A stretch of DNA of 60,000 nucleotides from Mesostigma viride (GCA_009746045.1 RPFO01000041.1:4656920-4716919), one strand, 5' to 3'. Positions 17,957 through 27,794 are shown, numbered from the stretch's first letter. The notes: generated from the letters alone by a model not told the origin. Translations and numbers: made by a program.

Positions 17957-18276
17957 ATTATAACATGACTCCGTTGGGAGATCATGTAGCACATATTCCC
18001 GTGGATGGATGGAGGGGGGACAAAGCCGCGAAACCGAACTAATCTAACTCTAAGCTAATCTAATCGAGAAAACCCTACCTATTCTACTCAGCAAAGCGCC
18101 CCTTCCGCTTGGGGGGAGGGGGCTTGCCCACAGGGGCGGGCGTATGAGCCTGGACAATGGTCTTCCACCTCTTCTTGTCCTGCATAGCAGTCCAAGCAAG
18201 AGAGAGGGAGTGAATGCGATGTTCAAACTGCGCTGGGACCACTAGGTCAGCCATGCATCAACTGCTGTGGGTAGGT
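17957..18276 (-). mobile_element. 5'-truncated LINE (type A) inserted in another LINE
   Basis: About 300 bases match 20086-20385, read as a minus-strand element: AT-rich tail first, the 3' UTR segment with CATGTAGCACATATTCC and CCGCGAAACCGAACTA, then the end of the polymerase frame around GGGGGAGGGGGCTTGCCC. The host LINE reads GATTTGGAAGAA just before it and GACATTTGGAAGAA just after, a probable target duplication. Copies of this 3' end also occur near 18597, 27945 and 41990. Confidence 0.7.
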
Positions 18277-18595
18277 CATGACATTTGGAAGAAGATGATG
18301 GACAAGGCCAAGTGGGCCCAGTTCATCGAGGACACTGAAGGAGCCCACCCCCGTGGGGAAGCGCCCGCGTGTGCAAACCCGCGGGAGGCACACCAGACAG
18401 CTCCCCTAGGGTAGCGTGATGTTGTTTAGATAGATGTTGTAGGCAGCTGATGTAGATAGATTAGACCGGTAGGACTGTTTGCACCCATCCATCCATCCAT
18501 CGGGGTTAATGCTCCGTGACTCCCCAACGGGAGCACGAGTCTAATTAATTAATTAATTAATTAATTAATCCATCCATTAATTAATTAATTAATTA
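18277..18595 (+). pseudogene. 3' end of the interrupted LINE with TTAA-rich tail
   Basis: The host LINE frame resumes (IWKKMMDKAKWAQFIEDTEG) and ends at TAG near 18414. Its 3' UTR, containing GATTAGACCGGTAGGACTG and GGGGTTAATGCTCCGTGAC, finishes in (TTAA)n repeats. The same 3' UTR is found at 47290-47420 on the minus strand and in part at 27868-27930. Confidence 0.7.
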
Positions 18596-19108
18596 GGAAC
18601 ATAACTCCGTTGGCAGTATCTGTAGCACATAGCCCTTGAGAAGGGGCAAATGGCCTATAATACATTCTAAGCTACTTCCTGCAAGGGTGGGAATGTAAAC
18701 GACACTTGCTCTGGGTGCACCAGGGCACCTGCATCCCCATGATCTATCAAGCTATGCCCAGCTAAGGGGGAGCCTGTCATGGAGGGGAAGATCAGCATAG
18801 CTATACAAGAGCTAGAGCGTGGCATCTCAGCAGAGAGCAGCTCTCTGCATGGGCACAGCATAACTAGATAAAGCTAGGCATCATCTGGAGTGTGGCGCAT
18901 CATAGGCACACATGTACATGGCTAAATAATACTCGTGAATCAGCTGGTATAGAGCCTGTAGGAGGCTTACATGTACATGGCCACGGTCTATCTATTCTAC
19001 ACTACTACTGCTGTATTCCCCTGATTAAGCTGCAGGGGCGGCTGGAATCGTTGGGGCCGCGGGGGTCGCATGCCAGGGCTTGTGGCCGACATAGATGGCC
19101 GCCCCCTT
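18596..19108. other. LINE tail debris and unassigned DNA
   Basis: 18597-18640 is a decayed copy of the type A LINE 3' UTR (CATAACTCCGTTGGCAGTATCTGTAGCACAT resembles 17962-17990). The rest shows no supported gene. 19010-19108 is probably the start of the LINE ORF2 or the spacer downstream of ORF1 on the minus strand. Confidence 0.4.
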
Positions 19109-19550
19109 TCAGTACACCGGCTGCCCCGCCTTGGTCTGCCGGAGCTGGAGGTAGGTCGGCCATAGCTCCCGTCGCCGTTGTTGCTGCGCCAGGGTCAAGT
19201 TGTCGTCAAGGGTGAAGTGAGTCTCCTCGAGCCGCTTGCGGCGTCTGAGGAAGGAAATCTTGTCCGCCGGGTCCTTAAAGGTGAGAAGGAGCGGGGGCGC
19301 CCCTGCCTTACCCCGCGCACGGGGAAGGCGGTGGGCGACCAGCTCGATCTCACCAGTAAGGCCCATGCGACCAAGAATTTCTCTCTCAAACGCACGTCCA
19401 AGCTTCTCAGAATTCTCACCTTCCTCCATGTCGAAGTTCTTGACGATGACGTTGAGGCTGCGTTTGGCGAGCTCGGCCTCCTCGCGGAGGTCGAGCTTCT
19501 GTTGCTCGAGCTGTGCTGCGACGGCGGAGGTGGTGGAAGTGGCGTGCTGC
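19109..19550 (-). pseudogene. LINE-like ORF1, C-terminal part, second copy
   Basis: The minus-strand frame runs from just after the TTAA insertion point to a TAG at 19109. It has a charged coiled-coil-like region (LREEAELAKRSLNVIVK), MEEGENSEKLGRAFEREI, and a C-terminal domain with LLTFKDPADKISFLRRRKRL and LWPTYLQLRQTKAG, the pattern of L1-type ORF1 RNA-binding proteins. The first copy at 845-1010 overlaps it. Its N-terminal side is displaced to 27795 by the TTAA element. The protein shows no zinc knuckle in the part visible here. Confidence 0.65.
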
Positions 19551-19554
19551 TTAA
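19551..19554. repeat. TTAA target duplication, left
   Basis: TTAA directly precedes the CCCGTG terminus and recurs at 27791-27794. The undisrupted related sequence at 1061-1066 has a single TTAA (CTTAAG). Confidence 0.85.
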
Positions 19555-19576
19555 CCCGTGTTTTTTTAATTATTAG

Positions 19577-19594
19577 AATGCGATATATCGCGTT
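19577..19594. promoter_or_regulatory. Left subterminal palindrome of TTAA element
   Basis: AATGCGATATATCGCGTT, nearly self-complementary. It matches the two right-end copies at 27730-27747 and 27758-27775. Subterminal repeats near transposon ends are often transposase-binding sites; that role is inferred here. Confidence 0.6.
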
Positions 19595-19604
19595 GTAAGC
19601 TTTT

Positions 19605-20085
19605 TTTAGAACGCGTATAGCACCTAAGAATTTTTTTTTTCATGGTCATGTATATACTTTCCTGAAAGCCCATAAATCAAAGGATTTTTTGAGCTACTCA
19701 GACCTACAACCTGCTAATTCATTAGAGAGATACACTGGTTTGAATACAGGGGGGTCTGACCATGACCGCGATTTCTTGACCCTAGTAGGTCACAAGTCAT
19801 GTGCTTATTCACAAATGGTTCATGAAAAAAATCTGGCTTCTTGCACGAGCTATGGGCAACATATATGCAGGCTCTGTGAAACAAAACTCAGGCCCATTGG
19901 GCCACTGAAGCTATTTTTCATTAGCATCACAAACACAACGCAGTACAACGCAGTGGGAAAAATGAGAGCCCTTCACAACATGACGCAACGACACGAGCCC
20001 CATTAATTAATTAATAGACACGTGACTGCGTCACGTGAGCATAAGACCTCAGTGGGAGGGGAACATGGGATGGAATGGATTAAAT
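19605..20085. other. Unassigned interior of TTAA element
   Basis: AT-rich DNA with a 105-residue open frame (19689-20006) that I do not recognise and would not call a gene. It ends in a TTAATTAATTAAT stretch at about 20003 and the (AATTT)n tail of the next LINE. Confidence 0.35.
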
Positions 20086-20610
20086 TAAATTAAATTAAAT
20101 TATAACATGCCTCCGTGGGGAGGTCATGTAGCACATATTCCATGATGGATGGGGTGGAGGAAGCCGCGTGATCGAACTATACTAACGCTAGGCTATCTAG
20201 AAAATCCTAACTACACTACTCATCAAAACGCCTCCTCCGCTTGGGGGGAGGTGGCTTGCCCACAGGGTCGGGCGTGTGCGCCTTGACAATCTTCTTCCAC
20301 CGCGTCTTGTCCTGCATGACAGTCCAAAGACGGGAGAGAGAGTGTATGCGGTGCTCAAACTGGGCTGGGACCACTAGGTCGTCCAGCAACATCTGAACGT
20401 AGTTGGTGACAGGTTTCCCTACCCTTTTGGGAATGTCCGCGGGGCCAGGCCAGGTCAGAATATGCCGCCCTGGCTGGCCAAGCCGCTGGGGGCCGGCCAG
20501 ACCAAGGGTGGTGTCGACCTGGCTAGTGCGGGCAAGGTGTCCTACAAATGCTATCCTACGCTGCCTAATCTCGTCCGAAACACGAGGCATGCCATGATAC
20601 AAAGACTCTG
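20086..20610 (-). pseudogene. LINE type A, 3' end of polymerase
   Basis: The minus-strand frame 20216-20602 reads RQRRIAFVGHLARTSQVDTT, a TWPGP segment, and RWKKIVKAHTPDPVGKPPPPK before a stop, the conserved end of LINE ORF2 proteins. The 3' UTR follows and ends in (AATTT)n at 20075-20102. The element is 5' truncated at about 20610. Other copies of its tail at 17957, 18597, 27945 and 41990 show it was a prolific family. Confidence 0.7.
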
Positions 20611-20644
20611 ATGACGGACGCTCGGAAAAACCTACGTTAAGGAC

Positions 20645-21663
20645 CTGAATGGATGGAATGGATGGTATAAGCTATCTAGGTCCTAGTTACAGGGGTGTGG
20701 GCACCGCGGCCCGAATCGCTATGAATGCCATACTTGGTCACACGCGGAGCCCCCACAGGCTTGGGGGTGGTCTCCTTCATCACTACTTGCCATCTATCCT
20801 TGCGCACCATCTGCCTCCATATTACAGACAAACCAGGAGGCTGCCCGGGGGTGAGCCCGTCACATCTACTGTAGCACATGTCCAGGCCGAGTCTATCACG
20901 AAAAGTCCACGGGTGGCGGCCCTGCCGCGCGCGGCCGCCGGGGCACGCCAGGTGAGGACATATCGCCCAGGCTGGGCGGGCTTGGTGCCAGCTAGTCTAT
21001 CTGATGTATCTACCTGATCTGTGCCGGCGGGCCAGGTGCCCGGCTAGGCCCAGGCGCCTGTGCCTAATAATGTGGGAAACATAGGGCAAATCAGCGTACA
21101 AATCCTCATTACTAATGTGCAAACCAAAGGGGATGTTAAGGGCCTTGCGCAGCATCTTGGTGACGGCGCCGTCGAGTCGTTGCTCCAGCTCCTGCGTCAG
21201 TGTCCACGTCTCGGCGCCGTAGGTCAGGATCGTCAGAATGACGACCTTGAAGAGGTCACGCTTGACGATCCGGGGTAGGGCGGGGTTGCTCCACCAGCGG
21301 CGGTGGTCATGGAGTTGCGCCCACGCCATGCCGATCCGTGTCGTCAGGTCGTCCTCGCAGTCGGGAAGCCAACTGCCGAGCAGCTTGAAGCGGCCTGAAG
21401 GAGGGTAGTTGACCTCGGCATCGTCTAAGAGGCGGAGTGTGCCAGGGTGGGGGCCCTGCCATGCCGAGGGCCAGGGCCTCCGTTTTGGGGCTGATTTCTA
21501 GACCAACCGCCCGAGCCTCGAGCGCCAGGCAGTCCAGCCAAAGTTGGGCAGACTCCGGCTTCTCGATGAGCGTGATGTCGTCGGCATAAATGAGGTCAGC
21601 TAGTAAATTCTGCTTGTTAGAACGAGCCCCATAAACGGGGCCATAGTGAGCTTGGAGGGTCAA
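20645..21663 (-). pseudogene. LINE type B, C-terminal half of reverse transcriptase
   Basis: Minus-strand frames 21307-21663 and 20997-21329 give LIYADDITLI (the RT YxDD motif), ISPKTEAL, then after a frameshift [35 protein letters not shown] and RRLGLAGHLARR. The final part, frame 20676-20879, has LSVIWRQMVRKDRWQVVM. It is a 5'-truncated, frameshifted non-LTR polymerase related to the copy at 17543. Its 3' tail is GGATGGAATGGATGG-like (20647-20667). Confidence 0.78.
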
Positions 21664-21732
21664 AACGTTGAAAATAGGTGTTGTATAAGTTATACAGCAT
21701 CAAACATGCATCAAACATCATGACTGGATGAC

Positions 21733-22098
21733 CTAATATCAAAGAGACAACCAGCGCAGGCCAGAAATCGGGAGAATCCGGACCATGGTAGCTCGAGCCT
21801 GCCGTTATCTTTTCCGCGTTTTCGAGTCGTTCAGGATGATGAAGATGAATGGTGATGGAAATGTGTATCCTTGTGCATTGAAATTATGGCTGGCTTACGT
21901 GTGGAGCGACTAGATGACCTAGACGGTGGGGCCGGAAACAGCATGCTTGATCAGGGCGTGTGTTTCTAGCCTAACTGGCCGGGAGTGTCTAGTGGTGAGC
22001 ACCATTGCTGCGATCGCTCTCCCACCATTTACGAGGAAATACCCGCAAATGGAAAACCACTGAAAAGGTCTAGCTAGTCAGTCATCACGTTAGCCATG
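21733..22098 (-). repeat. Penelope-like pseudo-LTR, 3' copy
   Basis: Starts CTAATATCAAAGAGACAACC. The first 291 bases recur at 26284-26574 and nearly all 366 recur, more diverged, at 46924-47292. Hammerhead ribozymes are known from such repeats, but I could not find a CUGANGA...GAAA core on either strand. Confidence 0.8.
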
Positions 22099-22295
22099 CC
22101 ATGATTCCAAACGTCCAAGAACTGCACACGGTGCAAAGGCAAAAAGCCGGAGGACAGCACTTTCAAATGTGCGGCGGGAACCAAAAGCCCGCGGATGCCA
22201 GAAAACATCGTGTTGCGGCAGCGACGCGACGATGTGGACAACGAATCCAGTGCCAAGCTCGGAACGGCCGCAAAGGAGATCTGGCATCACAGGGT

Positions 22296-24311
22296 TCAGA
22301 TGTGCGGAGATACTATGCGATCCAGCCGGTCCACGACCTGTTTGTAGAGCTTGTGCCAAGGGGCAGCACCGAACAGATGTGGGTGACGTTGCAAAAAACA
22401 TCGGACTTGACGGAGCATAATGGCTCGGTCATAGTCTTTGACCAATAAACGCTGCAAGAGTTCAACAAGAGTCGTGATGAAATCAACACGATAAGAACAA
22501 AGACGGGAAAAACGATGTAACTGAGAAAGAACAACACCATATTTTGCTGTGTGGGAAAGGAGACTGTGAATATCGGGGTAACGAATAAAAGGAATTTGCT
22601 GGTATTTAGGATCCTTGCGCTTATCATAGATAGCCGTACGCCAGCCCTTCTTGTTATGGGTAATGTTAAGATCGAGGTAATTGCAATGAGTATCCTCCGA
22701 CGTGAGCTTTAATGTGAGGGACGCTTGCGGGTAGATGCCAGGCAGACCAGCGGTGATATACAAATGGGTTGCGAAATCAGGGTTGTCGAAAGCGATGACA
22801 TCATCAATGTATCGACATGTATGGATAAAACGCCTGATGAGAACATCATCGTTTGAGGCAATGAGATTCTCCATGAATGCAAGCTCATAAGTGTATAGAT
22901 AGAGGTTTGCAAGGAGCCCGGCACAGTTAGTGCCCATAGGGATGCCGATAGCTTGTTGGTATACATTGCCCGCAAAACAGATGAAGGTGTTATCAACAAG
23001 ATAAGAGATCCAATGGACAAGGTCAGCCTTCGTGATAATATAATTATAACCATCCCGCACGATAGCACCTGCCGCGATCCCTGAGAGCCACGTTGCCGTG
23101 GGCTTGGTCTGAGAAACACGCACGTGCAGGTGGTTGCGCCCGTGAGGCCTACGTGCATACAGACGAGTAAGGAGGCTATCTAAACGAGCTTTCAAATCGT
23201 GCAAATCTAGTGTGGTATATAGAGTGGTGAAATCATAGGTGGCTATGGGCATAGGTATACGTTTCTCTGCTGCTGTCTTAGAACGGCTAAGGGCGGCAAG
23301 GCGTAGGCGTACTTGGGCTGAGTCTATGACGATCCAACTACCAGCGCATTCATACCCGGCATTCGACAGCACCTCCACCCATAATGCATTGGCTTCGGGG
23401 AGAAGAGCATTCAAAGCATGGCAGATGAGTTTCGAGAGAGGCATCAGTGGGGCTGAATGCGACGCAGCAATGGTGCGCAAAGCAACAGGAGTTTTGTGCA
23501 GCTTAAGAGTGAGATACAGATATGGGAACGTAGTGGTGGTGGCGCGTCGCTGCCGCTTAAGGAATGCCCGAGCAAAAATGTTTTGGCTGTGCAGAAAAGC
23601 CCGATGAGCAGCGGTGATACTGGCGGTGGACTGTGCACGCTGAACATAGGTAGGGCTGGACGCCAACTCGTGTTGCAAAGTAGCAAGGTAGTGCTTCTTG
23701 CATATGAAAGCAAAGTTGTTGGCACTCTTGTCAACACACGTGATGATAAAGTCCTGCTTGAAGTGGTCAAGAAGTGCTTTATCTGTGGTGTTGAGCCAGG
23801 TGGTGCGGTGGACCTGCTGGAGACGGTAATCAAGCCTGGTGAGACGTGCATTGCATTCGTGAATGACGGCGCGAAACCACGGTTCCATGGCAAGGGGAGC
23901 AAGCTGTAGGTCCGTGCTCATGGCATTGCAAAATTTGCGCAGTGATGTGGAGAGCAGTGCATTCACCTCTTTGGCACACGTGCGCTGGACCCACGGCCGA
24001 AACTTGGTGCCTTTGGCAAAAAGGTCTACAAGCGTGTGGCTCGGCAGGATGCTGAGGTCAGCGGTCATGACGTGCTGTGAGGTGGGATCAAGGTACTTGA
24101 AATACCGTTGTTGTTGGCAGGGGCAGGGCCCTGCCAAGATGGTGGCCAGCTCGGTGGGCGTTGTATCGCGGCTGACCTTCCCGTTGCTGAAAACCATTTG
24201 TCCCAAGGTGGGAGAGTAATGCCAGGCGCAATGGGAGTGCCGAAAGTGTTGCGCACCACGAGCGGCATCGCAGCCTGCACTTGCGGCAAATGCAGAATGT
24301 GTGGCAAACAC
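22296..24311 (-). CDS. Penelope-like reverse transcriptase (second frame)
   Basis: A frame of 671 residues; the authentic part starts at about residue 35, where it takes over from the upstream frame. RT motifs are intact: YDFTTLYTTL (Asp360), GIPMGTNCAGLLANLY (456 on), CRYIDDVIAF (YIDD at 501-504) and NYLDLNI (545-550). The thumb region contains LSQLHRFSRLCS. An N-terminal conserved block reads ITCVDKSANNFAFICKKHY. These are typical of Penelope-like and telomerase-related RTs, not of LTR or LINE polymerases. The frame ends at TAA 22296 without a C-terminal nuclease, consistent with the nuclease being at the N terminus. It is otherwise complete, so the copy is recent. Confidence 0.82.
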   Translation of the reverse strand: MFATHSAFAASAGCDAARGAQHFRHSHCAWHYSPTLGQMVFSNGKVSRDTTPTELATILAGPCPCQQQRYFKYLDPTSQHVMTADLSILPSHTLVDLFAKGTKFRPWVQRTCAKEVNALLSTSLRKFCNAMSTDLQLAPLAMEPWFRAVIHECNARLTRLDYRLQQVHRTTWLNTTDKALLDHFKQDFIITCVDKSANNFAFICKKHYLATLQHELASSPTYVQRAQSTASITAAHRAFLHSQNIFARAFLKRQRRATTTTFPYLYLTLKLHKTPVALRTIAASHSAPLMPLSKLICHALNALLPEANALWVEVLSNAGYECAGSWIVIDSAQVRLRLAALSRSKTAAEKRIPMPIATYDFTTLYTTLDLHDLKARLDSLLTRLYARRPHGRNHLHVRVSQTKPTATWLSGIAAGAIVRDGYNYIITKADLVHWISYLVDNTFICFAGNVYQQAIGIPMGTNCAGLLANLYLYTYELAFMENLIASNDDVLIRRFIHTCRYIDDVIAFDNPDFATHLYITAGLPGIYPQASLTLKLTSEDTHCNYLDLNITHNKKGWRTAIYDKRKDPKYQQIPFIRYPDIHSLLSHTAKYGVVLSQLHRFSRLCSYRVDFITTLVELLQRLLVKDYDRAIMLRQVRCFLQRHPHLFGAAPWHKLYKQVVDRLDRIVSPHI

Positions 24312-25351
24312 AGCTCATCCATCGCAGCATGAATGAAAGGTGAGATCAGCAAACGGCGCGGACGCAGTGCATCTGCATTCCCATTGACACGGTGCCGAAT
24401 GATACGTGAGAGAAGGCCTCGCAGACTAGTGGCATGGGAGCGGGGGACTTGCAGATCAGCTGGGGAGCACGACCCGACGGCAATGTGTAAGCTGGTAAGC
24501 TTCTTCAAGCTGCAGGCTTCGAGATAGGATGCATGAAAGTTGCCGCGTTGCATAAGCCGAGACATGTGACGTAAGCAGCGGAGACTGGTGGAGTAAAGGG
24601 AAGGATCGGTGGACACATGTGTGGAAGGTGGAGGGGCCGGGGTGACGCTGGGGGGATAGGGGCGATATGGGTGGAGATTGTGCTTCAGACGCCAGGCACG
24701 GATGAACATAAGAGGGCGGGGACGGAGGGGAGGCGGGCGGCGGCGAGACCGAGCTTTGAAACTCTTGCCTTCAATGCAAAAACCGTGGGGCAGAAATGCA
24801 TGTAACATTCGTTTCCAAAACGTTTCCCGATGCCCTGCGGCTTTGCGAAAAGCGGCGCCGGTAAAGGTGCCGGGGACATGTTCCAAGGGGACGACTCGCC
24901 AATCCCACCACCCGTATTGGGCCATGGCGCCATGTAGGGGGGTGTCGTCGTTGGCGGCAGGGCGGCCAATATGAAGGCGGCGTGCCGCTCGGACATGTTC
25001 CTGAAAACGCGTCCAGGCATCCCGTTGCGTCTGGCCAACGTAGATACGCTGAGGGTACCTGCGGTTGTAAATGGCATAAATGACGCGATGGGTGCTTACG
25101 GGGTGTGGGCGAGTGGAGTTGGTAAGCGACAAATGCGTGCGCTGTAAGCGCCGGAGGCGACGTAGAGTATGGTCATCCTTGCAGTGATGGTTATGGCGCG
25201 TGTTGATGCGACAACGCTTCCGCCATGCCTGTGAGGAGATACGATAGGGGAACTGCCGAGAAATAGCAGTGTACTTCCGGTAATCAATGCCACTGGATTG
25301 CCGTATTCTGTGGAGGGTAAGAGCATGCCAGAAAGTCATAAGGTGTTTCAT
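24065..25351 (-). CDS. GIY-YIG endonuclease part of the Penelope-like protein (first frame)
   Basis: 428 residues. Residues 88-185 form a GIY-YIG nuclease: VIYAIYN (90-96), IYVGQTQRDAWTRFQEH (103-119) with the conserved Arg115, and the metal-binding Glu176 in HRETFWKRML. This domain nicks DNA to prime reverse transcription. The N-terminal 85 residues are basic (HRIRQ, WRKRCR, RRLRRLQR). The region after the nuclease is Pro- and Arg-rich. The sense shifts to the downstream frame at about 24170-24210, around TTGGGACAAATGG on the minus strand. Whether that is a mutation or a sequencing indel is unknown. Numbering assumes the ATG at 25351. Confidence 0.8.
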   Translation of the reverse strand: MKHLMTFWHALTLHRIRQSSGIDYRKYTAISRQFPYRISSQAWRKRCRINTRHNHHCKDDHTLRRLRRLQRTHLSLTNSTRPHPVSTHRVIYAIYNRRYPQRIYVGQTQRDAWTRFQEHVRAARRLHIGRPAANDDTPLHGAMAQYGWWDWRVVPLEHVPGTFTGAAFRKAAGHRETFWKRMLHAFLPHGFCIEGKSFKARSRRRPPPLRPRPLMFIRAWRLKHNLHPYRPYPPSVTPAPPPSTHVSTDPSLYSTSLRCLRHMSRLMQRGNFHASYLEACSLKKLTSLHIAVGSCSPADLQVPRSHATSLRGLLSRIIRHRVNGNADALRPRRLLISPFIHAAMDELCLPHILHLPQVQAAMPLVVRNTFGTPIAPGITLPPWDKWFSATGRSAAIQRPPSWPPSWQGPAPANNNGISSTLIPPHSTS

Positions 25352-26283
25352 GATGATTCAGATGCACTGAGAGCTAAGACATCAAACAGAACCAGAGCGG
25401 AGCATATTGAGGTAAGTCAATATTCACTGCGTAACACCCGTTACGCGATAGCGGTGGTCCATGATGCATCTCCCCGGGGCAGGATGTGGCTAACAACACA
25501 GCTGAATGGACTCGGAACATGTGGATTCCCAGTGGGGGGGCCTTCCAATTGTCATACTTGACACCTCTTTCCTGTAACGAAAAGATTTCCCTTCTTCATG
25601 TTCCAGATGAGTCACCGTGCTCCTGCCTTTGTGTTTTTTTGGCGTTTGTAAAGAGATATGGGAGGGTAAACAAAAGCAAAGGCTGATATTGCCGTGTGGG
25701 GGGCCCGATCCTTGGTTAGTCTCTCAAGTGCCCACAGAAAAACACGAGAGTAGCACACACAGCGCGCAGCCCAGCCTAGCTCCCTCAGTAAAAGTAAAAG
25801 AAAAAGGACAAGAACAGCAAAACAAACGAGAACAAGAAAAAGAACAAAACACAGACACGTAGTGCAATGTGAGCGGAATGATGGAGGAAGGTGAGAGGGG
25901 GACATCGTATTGAATGTGTAGGCATTGAGGCAGCCGAAGCGTCCCATCCCCGGGTACATTCGTGGCTTTCAAAAAAGCCACAACCTGCGTGGAAGAGGAA
26001 AATGCAGGAACGATGAGTATGATCCTGAAAACGAGGTTGAGGAAACGCGGAGAGGAAATGCCGGCCGCTGAAACGATTCCGATGGAACTATGGGTTTCGC
26101 CGACATGAGGCGGTGCAGCTGACTATCTCTATGGTGTCGTGTGTGACCGGGAGTGCCGGTTCACGTGCGCACTCGTCGGACTAGCCCGACGACATGTGTG
26201 CTTGGTTGCCCACGGCTGAAATCCTCTTGCCCGTCATGCAAAGGCCACGCCTCCTAGCCGAAAACGAACTATATTCAACCAAT
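25352..26283. other. 5' untranslated region of the Penelope-like element
   Basis: No credible protein. It includes an A-rich, pyrimidine-poor stretch (25780-25860) and lies between the GIY-YIG start codon and the 5' pseudo-LTR. Confidence 0.45.
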
Positions 26284-26574
26284 CTAATATCAAAGAGACA
26301 ACCAGCGCAGGCCAGAAATCGGGAGAATCCGGACCATGGTAGCTCGAGCCTGCCGTTATCTTTTCCGCGTTTTCGAGTCGTTCAGGATGATGAAGATGAA
26401 TGGTGATGGAAATGTGTATCCTTGTGCATTGAAATTATGGCTGGCTTACGTGTGGAGCGACTAGATGACCTAGACGGTGGGGCCGGAAACAGCATGCTTG
26501 ATCAGGGCGTGTGTTTCTAGCCTAACTGGCCGGGAGTGTCTAGTGGTGAGCACCATTGCTGCGATCGCTCTCCC
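26284..26574 (-). repeat. Penelope-like pseudo-LTR, 5' copy, truncated
   Basis: 291 bases, apparently identical to 21733-22023; it lacks the last 75 bases present in the other two copies. The break after CGATCGCTCTCCC marks the 5' end of the insertion. Confidence 0.8.
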
Positions 26575-27729
26575 TATATGACTGAATCAGGCAGCCATAG
26601 CCAAAGCATCATCCACTCTCACAACGTGTTGAGCACATGCCTCGTGGGAACGGAGGTGCTGGGTTGTCATTCCATAACGCGTGCAATACTGAAAGAAAGA
26701 GGCACGTGTAATGCAAGGCTTGGATAGGTTGAGTGATCCATGAGCTTACATGCAGGCAAAGATGACGCTGGAATGCATGCTAGCACATGGTGGCAAGATG
26801 CTAACACTACACATGATTATACACCATGATTATGGGCACCTAGCTGATCTTCTTGCACAATCAACGCAGTATAAACCATCAACATCCAATCCTCACGATA
26901 TATGCACGGCTTGACAACGTATACAGCACCTAAATACTGCACAACTGCAACCTGCTATGGCTGACATGCAAGCAACGTCGAGTAGGATGGCGGTCTTAGA
27001 GAGGCTGGGCAGAGGTCGGTAGAAATAAGTGGGAAACTGGCAGAAACTAGGTAGAAACACGATATACTTACGCCTGCAAGCACTATTGAGCCGGTGGCAG
27101 AGGCCATTTCCAGGAAAATACAGCACACCGTAGCAATAGCCACGGTCACGCCTTACGCTATTTGCAGGCACCATCATGCCCGGAGCTACCCAATAAAAGT
27201 CTGCACAAATCTCGGTTAAACAAAGAGTCCGGGCGTTCAGAATGAATAAACATGTGTTAAGAAGTCAAAACACCATGGAAATACCAAGCATGGTGCCGCA
27301 GCAGACCCGAGTCTTGACGTAATAATATGTATGCCGGTTTCCAGGGTTTCCGCATGAAAGTTGGGTGAGAAACAGGAAAAAACTACGTTTCCTTTGCCCC
27401 AGTACCTCAACAAACTTGTAGAAACCTAATTATCAACCTTTGAACGCATCATCATGGTCGTGCCACCCAACAGCCACTGAAATTCGCGCGAAAACTGGCG
27501 AGATCTACCTGCCGCCATCGCCGTCGTCTTCACCTTCGTCCCGCGAAAATGCCTGATTTCAGTGGTACATATTTTGATCATCAGTTGTACATATTTGTTT
27601 GCAGCTGTCACAAAAAAATACCAAAAATACCAGGATTTTTTCTTGAATTCTATGAGATGTTTCTGACCTATGTTGAAAGTTTCAGACCAAAAATCGCATG
27701 TTTAATAGGTTTGCCACGTGTCAGATTAC
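26575..27729. other. Unassigned interior of TTAA element
   Basis: No supported gene. Several short frames occur on both strands, none with a recognisable motif. A degraded transposase cannot be ruled out, but I see no DDD-type motif. Confidence 0.35.
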
Positions 27730-27775
27730 AACGCGATACATCGCGTTCTAACCCTACAACGTGATGTATCGCGTT
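27730..27775. promoter_or_regulatory. Right subterminal palindrome pair of TTAA element
   Basis: AACGCGATACATCGCGTT (27730-27747) and AACGTGATGTATCGCGTT (27758-27775), 28 bases apart, both close matches to the left-end copy. Possibly transposase-binding sites. Confidence 0.6.
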
Positions 27776-27790
27776 GTAAAAAAACACGGG

Positions 27791-27794
27791 TTAA
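27791..27794. repeat. TTAA target duplication, right
   Basis: TTAA directly after ACACGGG, followed by GCATGTCCGCCCAGG, the continuation of the interrupted LINE ORF1. Confidence 0.85.

Larger units (their letters stand above)
21733..26574 (-). mobile_element. Penelope-like element with N-terminal GIY-YIG domain
   Basis: Two minus-strand frames separated by one frameshift encode GIY-YIG nuclease followed by reverse transcriptase. The unit is bracketed by direct repeats of 291 bases that look identical by eye, 21733-22023 and 26284-26574, matching the pseudo-LTRs of Penelope-like elements. The left repeat continues to 22098, while the right one is cut at 26574, as expected if the 5' end is truncated. 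Most Penelope elements have GIY-YIG at the C terminus; an N-terminal position is the feature of the Naiad/Chlamys group known from green algae and some animals. Confidence 0.82.
19555..27790. mobile_element. piggyBac-like TTAA element, composite and probably non-autonomous
   Basis: The 8236-bp unit has perfect 14-base terminal inverted repeats, CCCGTGTTTTTTTA at 19555-19568 and its complement at 27777-27790, flanked by TTAA on both sides. It interrupts a LINE ORF1 whose sequence is continuous across the same point at 1061-1066. TTAA duplication with CCC-starting ends is the hallmark of the piggyBac superfamily. Subterminal palindromes of the form AACGCGATACATCGCGTT lie near both ends. I find no piggyBac transposase; the interior holds two LINE fragments, a Penelope-like element and unassigned DNA. 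It was therefore either mobilised in trans or lost its transposase. Confidence 0.8.

Noticed and set aside
21733-22098. Hammerhead ribozyme in the Penelope pseudo-LTR
   Set aside because: No CUGANGA followed by GAAA with suitable stems on either strand by eye; a covariance-model scan would be needed.
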